Positions 40,875 to 49,607 of a DNA stretch of 64,000 bases are shown here, one piece after another; position 1 is the first letter of the stretch, and each line of letters opens with the position of its first letter. A program made the position numbers and the translations under genes. The notes below the pieces were generated by a model, which was not told the origin of the DNA, ran no database searches, and saw nothing but the letters and a program-made list of their open reading frames with translations. The DNA comes from Candidatus Eisenbergiella stercoravium (GTDB lineage Bacteria; Bacillota; Clostridia; Lachnospirales; Lachnospiraceae): the NCBI GenBank assembly GCA_019113175.1, contig DXHY01000059.1, positions 1 through 64,000 on the forward strand, read 5' to 3'.

Positions 40875-42275
40875 TCACACCTCCGCCCGTTCCAGCTCCT
40901 CAAAATCCGCAAATCTTCTGATCCTTCCGCCGCCTTCTTCAATCATCCGGACAAACTGCTCTTCCACCTGCTTCGTCCTCTCCGCCAGACGGGGCAGATT
41001 GTCATACGTATAGGAACTCAGAATATCATAATCCGGGAGGCCGTTTTCCTGAGACGCTTCCTGCAGCTCGTACTGCAGGCAGACCGCCGAGAGAAAAGCC
41101 AGCACCTGGTCTTTCTTTTCACAGCTGACATAAATCTTCTGGAAGGTGGAGCTGATCTCTTCATACAGGACGGCCAGCCCCGCATAGTCCGGCTCTTTCA
41201 CGGACGTCTCCGACATCACTTCCTCCGGCGTTTCTTCTATGGAAAGTTTCCACCCCATATATTCGCTTACTGATTTCAACATCCTGAGACAGCAGCGCCG
41301 GGCCTGCTCCCCGTCCTGTGCGCGGATGACGGAAAGATAATTTTCCATGAAATCATCCGGTTTTTTCGGAAATCTTTTCAGATCCTCATACTGCCTTTTC
41401 AGCCCGAAATGGTAATAGTCCTGATTGTAGAATGCTGCTGCATCCGCCAGCGCCATGATGAGATAACCCGCGCAGGTGCGCACATCCGCCAGACCATCGA
41501 CGGAAAGCATCTGCCCGTACAGGCTGCAGGCGAAGGCAAACCGTTCTTCCGCTTTTCTTTCCGTATAGGCGGCATCCATCAGATGGGAGGCCAGCCTCTC
41601 CTGCAGACCGGCAAACCGTTTTTCTTCTTCCTCTGTCCGGGCATACAGAATCCGTACATCTCCCACACAGGGCAGAAGCACCTCATTCATGTCCGCGATG
41701 TTTTCCACCCGTTCCCAGCTCATCGGAAAAATGTCATATCCCACGCCCTCCAGAATGAAATCAGCGCCAAATCCGTATCCCCGTTCCGTTCCGGGAATAA
41801 AATAGCAGTCCACGTCCGATTTTTCATGCGCCGTACCGTTGATGGCGGAGCCATAGGCAAGAACCATGTCCACATCGTCGGCATATTCCTCTGTTACTCT
41901 TTTTATGATCCAGCTGAGGATTTTTTCGTTCCTGTCCGCAGGCGCGCAGTCGGACTGCAGCGGCAGTTCTGAAACCCGCTTCACCTTCAGGGGCCTTTTG
42001 GTCAGAAATTCCGCATTTTCATCCATCGTACTTCCGGGATGCGGATAAACATCTTTTCCCATCTCAATCGGTTCGTCAATCACGTACAAATATCCCTTCT
42101 TCTCTCCATTATGGGCAATTCTCCCATCATCTTCATAGCTGAGGCTGGAGGGTTTATGTGAAAAAGCTTCCGCCAGCTCCCTCCACTGCGTGATCGAGCT
42201 TCCCTCCCCCAGCATGGAAAATATTTTATCGGAGCCATGATACCAGACACCATTTGGTTGAATTTCTATTTTCAC
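40875..42275 (-). CDS. Nucleotidyltransferase with ADP-ribosyltransferase-like N-terminal domain
   Basis: A 466-residue protein. The first 110 residues (PNGVWYHGSDKIF, GSSITQWRELAEAFSHKPSS, DDGRIAHNGEKKGYLYVID) resemble small ART-like folds with an H-G-S motif. The second domain (about 120-240) is a polymerase-beta-type nucleotidyltransferase: LAYGSAINGTAHEKSDVDCY gives the GS-x(n)-D-x-D site and GYDIFPM a third acidic residue. The C-terminal 220 residues are helical with no domain I recognise. It lies alone between the GTPase fusion and the oxidoreductase, divergent from the latter. Possible roles in nucleic-acid or protein modification are guesses. Confidence 0.65.
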   Translation of the reverse strand: MKIEIQPNGVWYHGSDKIFSMLGEGSSITQWRELAEAFSHKPSSLSYEDDGRIAHNGEKKGYLYVIDEPIEMGKDVYPHPGSTMDENAEFLTKRPLKVKRVSELPLQSDCAPADRNEKILSWIIKRVTEEYADDVDMVLAYGSAINGTAHEKSDVDCYFIPGTERGYGFGADFILEGVGYDIFPMSWERVENIADMNEVLLPCVGDVRILYARTEEEEKRFAGLQERLASHLMDAAYTERKAEERFAFACSLYGQMLSVDGLADVRTCAGYLIMALADAAAFYNQDYYHFGLKRQYEDLKRFPKKPDDFMENYLSVIRAQDGEQARRCCLRMLKSVSEYMGWKLSIEETPEEVMSETSVKEPDYAGLAVLYEEISSTFQKIYVSCEKKDQVLAFLSAVCLQYELQEASQENGLPDYDILSSYTYDNLPRLAERTKQVEEQFVRMIEEGGGRIRRFADFEELERAEV

Positions 42276-42561
42276 AGCACTCCTCCTGTTCCGCCGCTGT
42301 AAGACAGACTCAGATTTCCGATATTCTAACGAGCATTTTCTTTATTCTACTGTCACCGCAGAGAGGAAGCAAGTATTTTCATACATTTGTCCACTGGAGC
42401 CGCTATCCACAAGAGAGGCCGAACACCCTCACCATGGCCAGTGTTTTTTCACCGCCTGCCGCTATCGTTGTCCCTCCGCCCGCATTGACAAACCCGGCAA
42501 TCCGCTTTAGGATGAATGTATCCTGCAGCTTCAGAATTTATGATAAGGAAGGGATTTTCCC

Positions 42562-43515
42562 ATGAAAAATTACCGCTGGGTTACCATCGGATGCGGCGAT
42601 ATCGCCCATCAGTTCGCACAGGCCATGCGTCAGGAAGGCCGGACGCTGTACGGTGTCGCAAACCGGACGTATGAAAAAGCCGCGGCCTTTGCAGATGAGT
42701 ACGGCATTTCCACAGTATATGAAAAAATTTCAGACGTTTTCACCGATGAAAATGTGGATATCGTCTACATCGCCACGCCCCACAACACTCACAGCAGCTA
42801 CATTAACGAGGCGCTCCGCCATGGAAAGCACGTTTTGTGCGAAAAAGCCATCACGCTGGATGTCAGTGATCTGACGACGGCACAGGCTCTGGCAGGAGAA
42901 AGGGGACTGGTTCTGGCGGAGGCCATGACCATCTATCACATGCCTCTGTACAAAAGGCTCCGTGAGCTTGTGGAAGACGGGAGCCTGGGAAAGCTCTGCA
43001 TGATTCAGATGAATTTCGGCAGCTTCAAGGAATATGACATGACGAACCGCTTCTTCAATCCCGGGCTGGCAGGCGGAGCGCTCTGGGACATCGGCGTATA
43101 CGCCCTCTCCTTCATCCGGTGGTTTATGAGCTGCTGTCCGGACCGGACCGCATCGCAGGTCAGATATGCGCCAAGCGGCGTGGACGAGCAGGTGGGAATC
43201 CTTCTGATGAACGAAGCCGGTGAGATGGCCACAGCCGGACTGACCCTTCACGCCAAACAGCCCAAACGCGGTATGGCGGCATTTGAAAAGGGCTTCCTTG
43301 AGATTTCGGAATATCCCCGGGCCGACAGGGCCGTAATCACCTGGACGGAGGATGGACGCCGTGAAACGCTTGAGCTGGGTTCCTCTGCGGACGCCCTTCG
43401 CTATGAGATCCGGGATATGGAAGCAGCCGTATCCGGCGGTGCTGATGAAATGCATCTGGACTACTCCGCAGATGTTTCCCGTCTGATGACGGAGATCTGG
43501 AAGGTCTGGCGTTGA
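42562..43515 (+). CDS. Gfo/Idh/MocA family oxidoreductase
   Basis: A 317-residue NAD(P)-dependent sugar or cyclitol dehydrogenase. The Rossmann motif is TIGCGDIAHQFAQAM; IATPHNTHSSY and HVLCEKAITLD are the family blocks, with Ala replacing Pro in the common EKP motif while the Lys is kept; FFNPGLAGGALWDIGVY is the active-site region. Cytosolic. ATG 42562 follows AAGGAAGGG. It appears monocistronic; substrate not inferable. Confidence 0.9.
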   Translation: MKNYRWVTIGCGDIAHQFAQAMRQEGRTLYGVANRTYEKAAAFADEYGISTVYEKISDVFTDENVDIVYIATPHNTHSSYINEALRHGKHVLCEKAITLDVSDLTTAQALAGERGLVLAEAMTIYHMPLYKRLRELVEDGSLGKLCMIQMNFGSFKEYDMTNRFFNPGLAGGALWDIGVYALSFIRWFMSCCPDRTASQVRYAPSGVDEQVGILLMNEAGEMATAGLTLHAKQPKRGMAAFEKGFLEISEYPRADRAVITWTEDGRRETLELGSSADALRYEIRDMEAAVSGGADEMHLDYSADVSRLMTEIWKVWR

Positions 43516-43736
43516 CCCGGCCGCTTCCGGAATGGTTCCCGTTTTCTTAAAGAGTGCTTTATCAGCCGAACACAGAAAGCCGGAAAAAGGTCAGGCATCG
43601 CTCTCCTTCAGGTAAGTACCTTTTCTCCGGGTAAGTACCGCACTTTCATGTGCGTACTTGTTTTTTCTCCCACTCCCGCTATGATAAAAACAGAAGGGAA
43701 CCGAACGGTTCTGACATCATGGAAGGAGTGAATCTT

Positions 43737-44309
43737 ATGACAAAGGATTTTGGAGTAAAGCCCTATCTGTTTCCCATGCCCACGTATATGATCGGCACCT
43801 ACAATGAGGACGATTCCGTGGACGTGATGATGATGGCCTGGGGCGGAATCTGTGCCGAGGATATGGTGGCGCTGAACCTGGAGGCTGAGCACAAGACCGT
43901 AGCCAACCTGGAAACCCGGAAGGCGTTTACCCTCGCGGTTCCGGGAACCGATACCCTGCGTGAATCAGATTTTCTCGGAATTGCCACCTCCAACAAAATG
44001 GCGGACAAATTTGAGCGTACCGGACTTCACGCTGTCAAAAACAGCCGGGTGGACGCGCCCGTCATTACGGAATATCCGCTCACGCTGGAGTGCGAGGTGG
44101 TTGAAATGCAGTCCCAGCCCTATGGACTGCGCGTTCTCGGCCGGATCGTCAATGTGATCGCGGACGAAAAGGTTCTGGATGGAGCCGGAAAGATTGATGC
44201 CGGAAAGCTCCAGGCCTTCGCCTTTGACCAGATGCAGAACGGCTATTATGCCATCGGTGAAAAGGTCGGTCAGGCCTGGCAAAGCGGTGCTGACCTGATG
44301 AAAAAATAA
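43737..44309 (+). CDS. Flavin reductase-like FMN-binding protein
   Basis: A 190-residue split-barrel flavoprotein of the flavin reductase family. Seen: MPTYMIGTYNEDDSVDVMMM, NLETRKAFTLAVP and TSNKMADKFERTGL, the usual FMN-binding blocks. ATG 43737 has AAGGAG upstream; the frame runs on to 43650 without a site. It is followed by a strong terminator, so it is separate from the HxlR operon although HxlR regulators often control such genes. Confidence 0.87.
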   Translation: MTKDFGVKPYLFPMPTYMIGTYNEDDSVDVMMMAWGGICAEDMVALNLEAEHKTVANLETRKAFTLAVPGTDTLRESDFLGIATSNKMADKFERTGLHAVKNSRVDAPVITEYPLTLECEVVEMQSQPYGLRVLGRIVNVIADEKVLDGAGKIDAGKLQAFAFDQMQNGYYAIGEKVGQAWQSGADLMKK

Positions 44310-44348
44310 GGACAGCAGGAAGCTGAAAAACAGATATTCACAAAACTG

Positions 44349-44382
44349 CAGCCAGCCGGAACCGGCTGGCTGTCTGACTTTT
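44349..44382 (+). terminator. Intrinsic terminator of the flavin reductase gene
   Basis: Perfect 11-base stem CAGCCAGCCGG-AA-CCGGCTGGCTG followed by TCTGACTTTT. Confidence 0.75.
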
Positions 44383-44556
44383 CATGAACTCCTTCTTCTC
44401 CTTCAGGCTATGAATCCTCAGACTCACAGCCTCGTATCAGGCTTCTTTTCACGGTACTATGCCGGAATTTGACTTTTCCTCTCATTCCTATTACAATCAT
44501 GGCAAGAATGCAGCAGAAAACGAGTACACATATCAAAGGGTGATACTCTCAGCTTT

Positions 44557-44588
44557 AACAGATACTAACCTGCAGGAAAGTATCTGTT
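44557..44588 (+). promoter_or_regulatory. HxlR-type operator palindrome
   Basis: Perfect 10-base inverted repeat AACAGATACT-(12)-AGTATCTGTT, 18 bases before the HxlR-type regulator start; a further half-site GATACT lies at 44542. Spacing and the GTATC core fit known HxlR/YodB-type operators. Autoregulation is inferred. Confidence 0.7.
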
Positions 44589-44606
44589 CTAAAACGGAGA
44601 ACAAAA

Positions 44607-44939
44607 ATGGGAAAACGATGCATTTCCGATGAAAATTTAAGCACCACCGGCTTCAGCTACACGCTGTCGCTGATTAATGGCAAATACAAAATGACGATCC
44701 TCTATACGCTGATGGAGTTCGGCGTGGTGCGCTTCAATGAGATGAAAAAGTACATCGGAGCGATCTCCTACAAGACGCTCAGCTCCACCCTGAAGGAGCT
44801 GGAGGCCGACCAGCTGGTTCACAGAAAGGAATATCCCCAGATCCCGCCGAAGGTGGAATACAGCCTGACGGAGCGGGGGAAATCGCTGATTCCCATTCTG
44901 GACGGCATGTGCGAATGGGGAGATAAAAACAGATTATAG
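44607..44939 (+). CDS. HxlR-family winged-helix regulator
   Basis: A 110-residue MarR-like regulator. SLINGKYKMTILYTLMEFG is the family opening; FNEMKKYIGAISYKTLSSTL the recognition helix; EYPQIPPKVEYSLTERGKSL the wing. HxlR proteins typically sense aldehydes, quinones or redox stress through cysteines. This one has a Cys near the N-terminus (GKRCIS) and one near the C-terminus (GMCEWG), so thiol sensing is possible. ATG 44607 follows ACGGAGA. First gene of an operon with the PPC protein and nitroreductase. Confidence 0.88.
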   Translation: MGKRCISDENLSTTGFSYTLSLINGKYKMTILYTLMEFGVVRFNEMKKYIGAISYKTLSSTLKELEADQLVHRKEYPQIPPKVEYSLTERGKSLIPILDGMCEWGDKNRL

Positions 44940-44946
44940 CATCAGG

Positions 44947-44959
44947 CCGCCTGCGGCGG
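44947..44959 (+). repeat. Single A-type hairpin before the PPC-domain gene
   Basis: CCGCC-TGC-GGCGG directly followed by AGAAAGG, the ribosome site of the next gene. Same hairpin-to-purine junction as the A module of the 5.3 kb array. Confidence 0.6.
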
Positions 44960-44975
44960 AGAAAGGAAACAACAT

Positions 44976-45398
44976 ATGGAATATCGAAAATTTGACAGCA
45001 CTTATGTGATCCGGCTCGATCCGGATGAAGAAATCTGCGGGCAGCTTCTGGCCCTTGCCGAAAAGGAAGGCATTGCTCTTGCACAGATCAGCGGCCTGGG
45101 CGCGGTGAAATCCTTTACGGTGGGCGTTTTTGACACGAAAACAAAGGAGTATCACGCCAACGCGTTTGAAGGCCCCTATGAAATCGTTTCCCTGACCGGA
45201 ACTCTGACCACTCAGGACGGAAAGCCCTATCTGCATGCTCATTTCGCCGCAGGGGATGAGAAGGGACATGTGGTGGGCGGCCATCTGAATCAGGCGATCA
45301 TCAGCGCCACGGCTGAGATCATCCTGAACCTGATCCCCGGCAGGGTAGAACGGAAATTCAGCGAAGAGATCGGACTGAATCTTTTTGATTTTCAGTAA
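44976..45398 (+). CDS. PPC-domain (DUF296) DNA-binding protein
   Basis: A 140-residue protein of the plant-and-prokaryote conserved domain. Seen: TYVIRLDPDEEICGQLLALA, QISGLGAVKSFTVGVFD, LTGTLTTQDGKPYLHAH and GGHLNQAIISATAEI, which contains the His cluster of the trimeric fold. Plant relatives bind AT-rich DNA with an added AT-hook; the bacterial stand-alone form has no fixed role. It lies 36 bases after the regulator with a hairpin between them. Confidence 0.87.
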   Translation: MEYRKFDSTYVIRLDPDEEICGQLLALAEKEGIALAQISGLGAVKSFTVGVFDTKTKEYHANAFEGPYEIVSLTGTLTTQDGKPYLHAHFAAGDEKGHVVGGHLNQAIISATAEIILNLIPGRVERKFSEEIGLNLFDFQ

Positions 45399-45495
45399 AA
45401 ATGCGGGCAGACAGTCAAATGGCCGGGTAAAAATGCTCATTGCCCGCGTATCTGCATCATGGCCTGTAAAATTTTTCATGTAAAGGAGGAGTCCC

Positions 45496-46005
45496 ATGAA
45501 CACATCGGAAGCAATCAGAGCGAGAAGAAGTATCCGGAAATATCAGAAAGGCGCCATGATTCCAAAAGAGCACATCGAACAGATGCTGGAGGCCGCCATG
45601 ATGGCGCCCAGCGCCTGCAACCGCAGGCCATGGGAGTTTGTGGTCGTCCAGAAGCCGGAGGTGCTGGAACAGATCATGGAAATCCATCCTTACACCCAGA
45701 TGCTGAAGACCGCCTCTCTCGCCGTCGTTGTCTGCGGCAGACCGGACCTGCAGGAGGGCATCTGCGACGGCTTCTGGCCGCAGGACTGCGGGGCGGCCAT
45801 CGAAAACCTGCTCCTTCAGGCCGGGGAACTCGGCTACGGCACCTGCTGGTGCGGCTGCTATCCCGCCATGAAGCGGGCGGAAGGGCTGCAGAAGGTTCTC
45901 GACGTCACCAGCATCCCGCTTGCTGTGGTTGCAGTGGGTAAGGCGGATGAAGCCCCTGACGCGAGAGGCTTTTATGATCCTTCCCGGGTGAAGTGGATTT
46001 TATAA
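45496..46005 (+). CDS. Nitroreductase-family flavoprotein
   Basis: A 169-residue FMN-dependent NAD(P)H oxidoreductase. SEAIRARRSIRKYQKG is the FMN phosphate-binding opening; MMAPSACNRRPWEFVV and DCGAAIENLLLQAGELGYGTCWCGCYP are conserved blocks; the latter is rich in Cys. At 169 residues it is a minimal nitroreductase. ATG 45496 follows AAAGGAGG. It fits the redox theme of the HxlR operon. Confidence 0.9.
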   Translation: MNTSEAIRARRSIRKYQKGAMIPKEHIEQMLEAAMMAPSACNRRPWEFVVVQKPEVLEQIMEIHPYTQMLKTASLAVVVCGRPDLQEGICDGFWPQDCGAAIENLLLQAGELGYGTCWCGCYPAMKRAEGLQKVLDVTSIPLAVVAVGKADEAPDARGFYDPSRVKWIL

Positions 46006-46027
46006 AACCGTTTACCCGAACCTTGTT

Positions 46028-46072
46028 ACCGGAGCTGTCTCTGCCGATCTGGCATATCAGCTCCGGTTCTGT
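46028..46072 (+). terminator. Hairpin after the nitroreductase gene, possible terminator
   Basis: Perfect 10-base stem ACCGGAGCTG / CAGCTCCGGT, 20-base loop, followed by TCTGTCTC; weak T-run. The right arm overlaps the end of the decayed hydrolase on the other strand. Confidence 0.5.
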
Positions 46073-46455
46073 CTCATGCAGCCGTGTATGAAATATAATG
46101 TCATTCCTTCCATCCGTCTGACGCCATATTCTGAAAAACCATGTCCTTCTCCCTGAAAAATCTCAATTCTGGCATTCGGATATCTGGATGCTGCCCATTC
46201 TCCATAAGAAAAAGGCACTACCGTATCTTCAGCGCCATGAAGAATCAGAACATTTTTTGAAAATTTCCCAATCCGCTCATGGATATCAAAGTCATGAATA
46301 GATTCAAAAAATTTTCGTCCCAACAGCATTCCCCACAGTTCCTGTGTATCAGGAATATCCTCCCATATCGGAAACCTCTTCCTGTTTTCCGGCTTGTAAA
46401 AAACACCGTCTATCATTCTGTTTTGACATGGAATTTTAACTTCCTGAATGAACAT
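46057..46455 (-). pseudogene. Alpha/beta-hydrolase remnant with internal deletion
   Basis: An open frame of 132 residues. The first 29 residues (MFIQEVKIPCQNRMIDGVFY...) match a hydrolase N-terminus; the rest matches the C-terminal third, with NVLILHGAEDTVVPF (Asp) and GEGHGFSEYG (His). The middle, with the oxyanion loop and the nucleophile G-x-S-x-G, is absent, and full-length relatives are about twice as long. The join near 46365 keeps the frame. Without the nucleophile it cannot be an active esterase. Confidence 0.7.
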
Positions 46456-46510
46456 AATTTCTTCTCCCTTTCACAAAAGGCATCCGGACATTCCTTTTTC
46501 AGCCCTTATA

Positions 46511-47270
46511 TCATTTACATTTCGAACTCCAAAGCGGTGCGCTTAAAATCCCCATTGGTCTAAGCTGATAAACATCTGTCCAGGAATTCCCTTCCGTTCT
46601 CCATGAATCAGGTCCCAGCCAGACAACATCGTCCCCTATCAAATGCAGCTGTCCAAAACCGTTATATCGATTTCCCAGACAGGTAAGCGCAAGAGTATTA
46701 TCCTCTTTCTCTCCATGAAAGCGGCCCGAAAAAAGAAGGAAAGCCATCATCCTTTCATCTCCTCCATTTACTGAAGCCTTCACAGCCGCTCCTGAATAAT
46801 AGGGGACCTGTACGATTCCTTCATCCTGAGGCAAAGATACATAATATGTCATATTTCCCGTATAAAAAGGGAATCCCTGTCTGGTATAATCTCCCCAGAA
46901 CAATCTTTCCGGTCTGGGTATTATTCACTTTCTGCTTCCTTCCACATTTCACATACGGCTGTTCCACCGATTCATACCGAAGCCTCCAGCCAAGCATCTT
47001 TCTCAGCCTGTTGTCCATTTTTAAAAGCTCGCATGCATTTTCATATTCCGTTTCCTGATCCAGCGCATACTCAAAGCTGTCCAGAAGATACACGTTTGGT
47101 TCATCCAGACTGTAAGAAAAGGGCTCCGGTAAAGGCTTCTGCCGGTCCATCTCCATCGCTAAACCGTCTGCCTCCTTCCTTAAAGGAATATTTTCTGACG
47201 GAAATCCATGCTGCGTACAGCTCTCTTCTGCCGGAAGCAGATGCAGGAGCAGGCTGTCATCACCATACAT
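46511..47270 (-). pseudogene. Glycoside-hydrolase-like remnant with deletion and frameshift
   Basis: Two overlapping frames make one broken gene. The upstream part (to about 46935) has PNVYLLDSFEYALDQETEYE and KMLGWRLRYESVEQPYVK. The downstream part, in another frame, has RPERLFWGDYTRQGFPFYTG, YYSGAAVKASVNGGDE and ends at a stop at 46511. Both resemble C-terminal regions of large secreted-type glycoside hydrolases (rhamnosidase-like). The intervening beta-sandwich and all N-terminal catalytic parts are missing. Exact family is uncertain. Confidence 0.55.
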
Positions 47271-47293
47271 ATCAAAATACAGGAGGCATAAGA

Positions 47294-47845
47294 ATGAGCA
47301 AAAAAATTGTGATCCTAAACGGCAGTCCCCGTAAATCGGGAAATACCTCCGCCCTTGTCAAAGCGTTTACTGAAGGGGCGCAGAGCGCCGGCAGTACAGT
47401 GACCGAATTTTTTCTGGACGGAATGGACATTCACGGATGTAAAGGCTGTTTTGGCGGCCACAGCAACAAAGAATGTCCCTGTGTCCAGAAGGATGATATG
47501 GCTCAGATTTATCCCGCTGTCAAAGAATGCGATGTGGTCGTATTGGCCAGTCCGTTGTACTATTGGACGATGAGCGGACAGCTCAGGACGGCTCTTGACC
47601 GTCTGTTTGCTCTCGAAGAAGGAGATGGTAATCTCCTCAGAGGAAATGGAAAATCCTCCGCTCTTTTGATGGCAGCGGAAGGATATGGCTTTGATGACGC
47701 TGTCCTTTACTATGACCATCTGATGGAGCATCTGAGGTGGAAAAAACTGGGTCATGTGTTGGCGGGCGGAAATATGAACGTTGGCGATATCAAAGGGAAA
47801 GCCGAAATCAGGCAGGCCTATGAGCTCGGGAAATCCATACAATAA
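47294..47845 (+). CDS. NADPH-dependent FMN reductase/flavodoxin-fold protein
   Basis: A 183-residue flavodoxin-fold protein. VILNGSPRKSGNTSALVKA binds FMN phosphate; the Cys-rich CKGCFGGHSNKECPCVQKDD resembles iron-sulfur flavoproteins; VLASPLYYWTMSGQLRTALD is the second FMN loop. Intact, with AGGAGG 7 bases before ATG 47294. It stands between decayed genes, so it is either the retained member of this region or the reason the locus survives. Confidence 0.87.
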   Translation: MSKKIVILNGSPRKSGNTSALVKAFTEGAQSAGSTVTEFFLDGMDIHGCKGCFGGHSNKECPCVQKDDMAQIYPAVKECDVVVLASPLYYWTMSGQLRTALDRLFALEEGDGNLLRGNGKSSALLMAAEGYGFDDAVLYYDHLMEHLRWKKLGHVLAGGNMNVGDIKGKAEIRQAYELGKSIQ

Positions 47846-47859
47846 GCCGATAGAAAGGA

Positions 47860-48174
47860 ATTGATCATTATAAACAAAATTACTTTGCCCAGGCATCCAA
47901 ATTGACTTTCCCCAATCCGGTAACGGTGGTTTGCACCCAAAAGCCGGATGGCTCTGCCAATCTTGCTACGGTATGCTGGTGGACTTATCTCTCCTGCAAT
48001 TCCCTGTCCACAGCCGTGTTGCCATTGTCTGCAGCCTGAAAGAATATCCCGAAGTGGGCGGCCACTATCTGTATATCTGCGATGTGGAGCAGGTTTATGG
48101 GGATGAAACCCGCCTTCCATGAGAGCGCCACCATCAACGGTGTCCTGATCGATGCCGATAAAATCAAAATCTGA
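47860..48174 (+). pseudogene. Flavin reductase remnant with frameshifts and missing middle
   Basis: The first part reads YFAQASKLTFPNPVTVVCTQ and NLATVCWWTYLSCNS, a flavin-reductase N-terminus. A second frame continues VAIVCSLKEYPEVGGHYLYI followed by CDVEQVYGDE, the C-terminal part. A third gives AFHESATINGVLIDADKIKI and stops at 48174. The start codon is lost (ATT in its place) and about 90 central residues are missing. Confidence 0.65.
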
Positions 48175-48175
48175 T

Positions 48176-48227
48176 AATCGAAGAGGCCTTCATTCTCCTT
48201 TTGGGGAGAGGAAAGGCCTCTTCGATT
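48176..48227. terminator. Strong bidirectional terminator-like hairpin
   Basis: Perfect 15-base stem AATCGAAGAGGCCTT / AAGGCCTCTTCGATT with an inner CTCC/GGAG pairing. The flanks are weakly T/A-rich. From here to 48392 I see nothing else. Confidence 0.65.
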
Positions 48228-48392
48228 AAAGAAAAAGAACAATCATGTGTTGTATGTTTCCTGCATATTTTTGCACCGGGATTTTCCGGACAAAGTTATA
48301 AACGATCCCGGTCAGTGCCTTCGTCAGCTTCATAAAACACTGTCCGATCGGGATGGCTCCGTCCTTATCGGTATACAGGCTCAGGAACATCG

Positions 48393-48929
48393 TTACCGAA
48401 TCCCAAACAGCGCAATCGCCAGCACCAGGCTGTCCATTCCAAGCAGGATGAGATAAATGCCGATAATCCAGCTGACGGAAAGCATGGCCGCAAAAGGATT
48501 AAACAGCATCAGAATTCCGAGCACCAGCCCCAGAATGTTGATGACCAGCGTAAAGTAGTAATATGCGTCTCCCACCGTCAGACGGATCAGGGAAAGGTGG
48601 GACAGCCTCGATATGCAGTGCGCGATAAACCAGATCGGGAACAGAATCGCAATCGCCCACCGGCCCGCGCTGATGTTGCACAAAATCAGGATACCGGCCA
48701 GGACGCTTAAAATGCCTGTCACGAGGGATACCGCCGGCCCAAAGCCCGTCCTGCGTTCCATCCGGATATAAAAAACAATATCCGCGATACCCGTAATCAC
48801 CGCAAACAGCCCGTAAATGACGGTCACGCCGGTCAGCATGCCCACCGGACGGATCAGGCTGTATATTCCCAGAAGAATCAGCAGAATGCCTGTAATCAGT
48901 TCTGTCCATTTCACTTTATTAGTTCTCAT
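48393..48929 (-). CDS. DUF308/HdeD-like membrane protein
   Basis: A 178-residue protein with six membrane spans in three repeated hairpins (ELITGILLILLGIYSLIRP, SLVTGILSVLAGILIL, ILGLVLGILMLFNPFAAM), each with the G-I-L-x-x-x-x-G pattern of HdeD/DUF308. HdeD of E. coli protects against acid at high cell density; in clostridia function is unknown. Start at 48929 or an internal Met; monocistronic. Confidence 0.82.
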   Translation of the reverse strand: MRTNKVKWTELITGILLILLGIYSLIRPVGMLTGVTVIYGLFAVITGIADIVFYIRMERRTGFGPAVSLVTGILSVLAGILILCNISAGRWAIAILFPIWFIAHCISRLSHLSLIRLTVGDAYYYFTLVINILGLVLGILMLFNPFAAMLSVSWIIGIYLILLGMDSLVLAIALFGIR

Positions 48930-49058
48930 ATTCGGTCAGCTCCTTTTCTCTTTTTACAGAAATAAGGATAGCAGATTTTTTTCCGATTTGACACTGTTAA
49001 TCTTTTCCGCCTGTCTGGACAAAACCGCGAAAATGTCAGGACAGATGCACCCTGTCAA

Positions 49059-49595
49059 TCAGGACAGATGAAGGCGCAGCGGCTCATGCCCGATCTTTTT
49101 CAGGATTTTTTCCGTCAGATCCCTGACGGACAGCCTGAGGCTGGTGGTGTTGACGCAGGGATGGCAGCCGAAGTATTCCTGCGTAAAAATCTCTTCATCC
49201 ATCAGAAGCTGCACCCGTCCCTCGTGATCGTTCATCAGTCCCATCACGCTGACAGAACCCGGGCTTAAATCCAGCAGGCGCTCCATGTCCTCCGGCGGCG
49301 CGAAGGACAGGCGGGAGCTTCCGGCCAGCCGGGAAACCTCCCCGGAACGGAATTTTTTCTCTCCCGGAAGCATCAGAAGATAGTATGCCGTTTTCTGATG
49401 ATTGCACAGAAACAGGTTCTTGCAGATCGCCGCGTTCAGGATGCGGTCCACCTCCAGGCAGTCCTGCATGGAACGCATGGGCTCATGATCCACATATTCA
49501 TATGAGATATTCAGCTCATCCAGCAGGTCATACACCCGGATTTCCCGGGCTGCCCTGCCGGAAAGCTCTTTGGGCCTTCCTTTTGTAAGATGCAT
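49059..49595 (-). CDS. ProXp/YbaK-type prolyl-tRNA editing protein
   Basis: A 178-residue stand-alone trans-editing domain that deacylates mischarged tRNA(Pro) or similar. Seen: YDLLDELNISYEYVDHEP, AAICKNLFLCN with the conserved catalytic-type Lys, GSVSVMGLMND and the C-terminal CHPCVNTTSLRLSV. ATG 49595 is chosen because the four-hairpin array ends at AGGGAGGAAACA just upstream. The ORF is open to 49853 through the array, but that part is the antisense of array and permease end. Confidence 0.88.
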   Translation of the reverse strand: MHLTKGRPKELSGRAAREIRVYDLLDELNISYEYVDHEPMRSMQDCLEVDRILNAAICKNLFLCNHQKTAYYLLMLPGEKKFRSGEVSRLAGSSRLSFAPPEDMERLLDLSPGSVSVMGLMNDHEGRVQLLMDEEIFTQEYFGCHPCVNTTSLRLSVRDLTEKILKKIGHEPLRLHLS

Positions 49596-49607
49596 TGTTT
49601 CCTCCCT

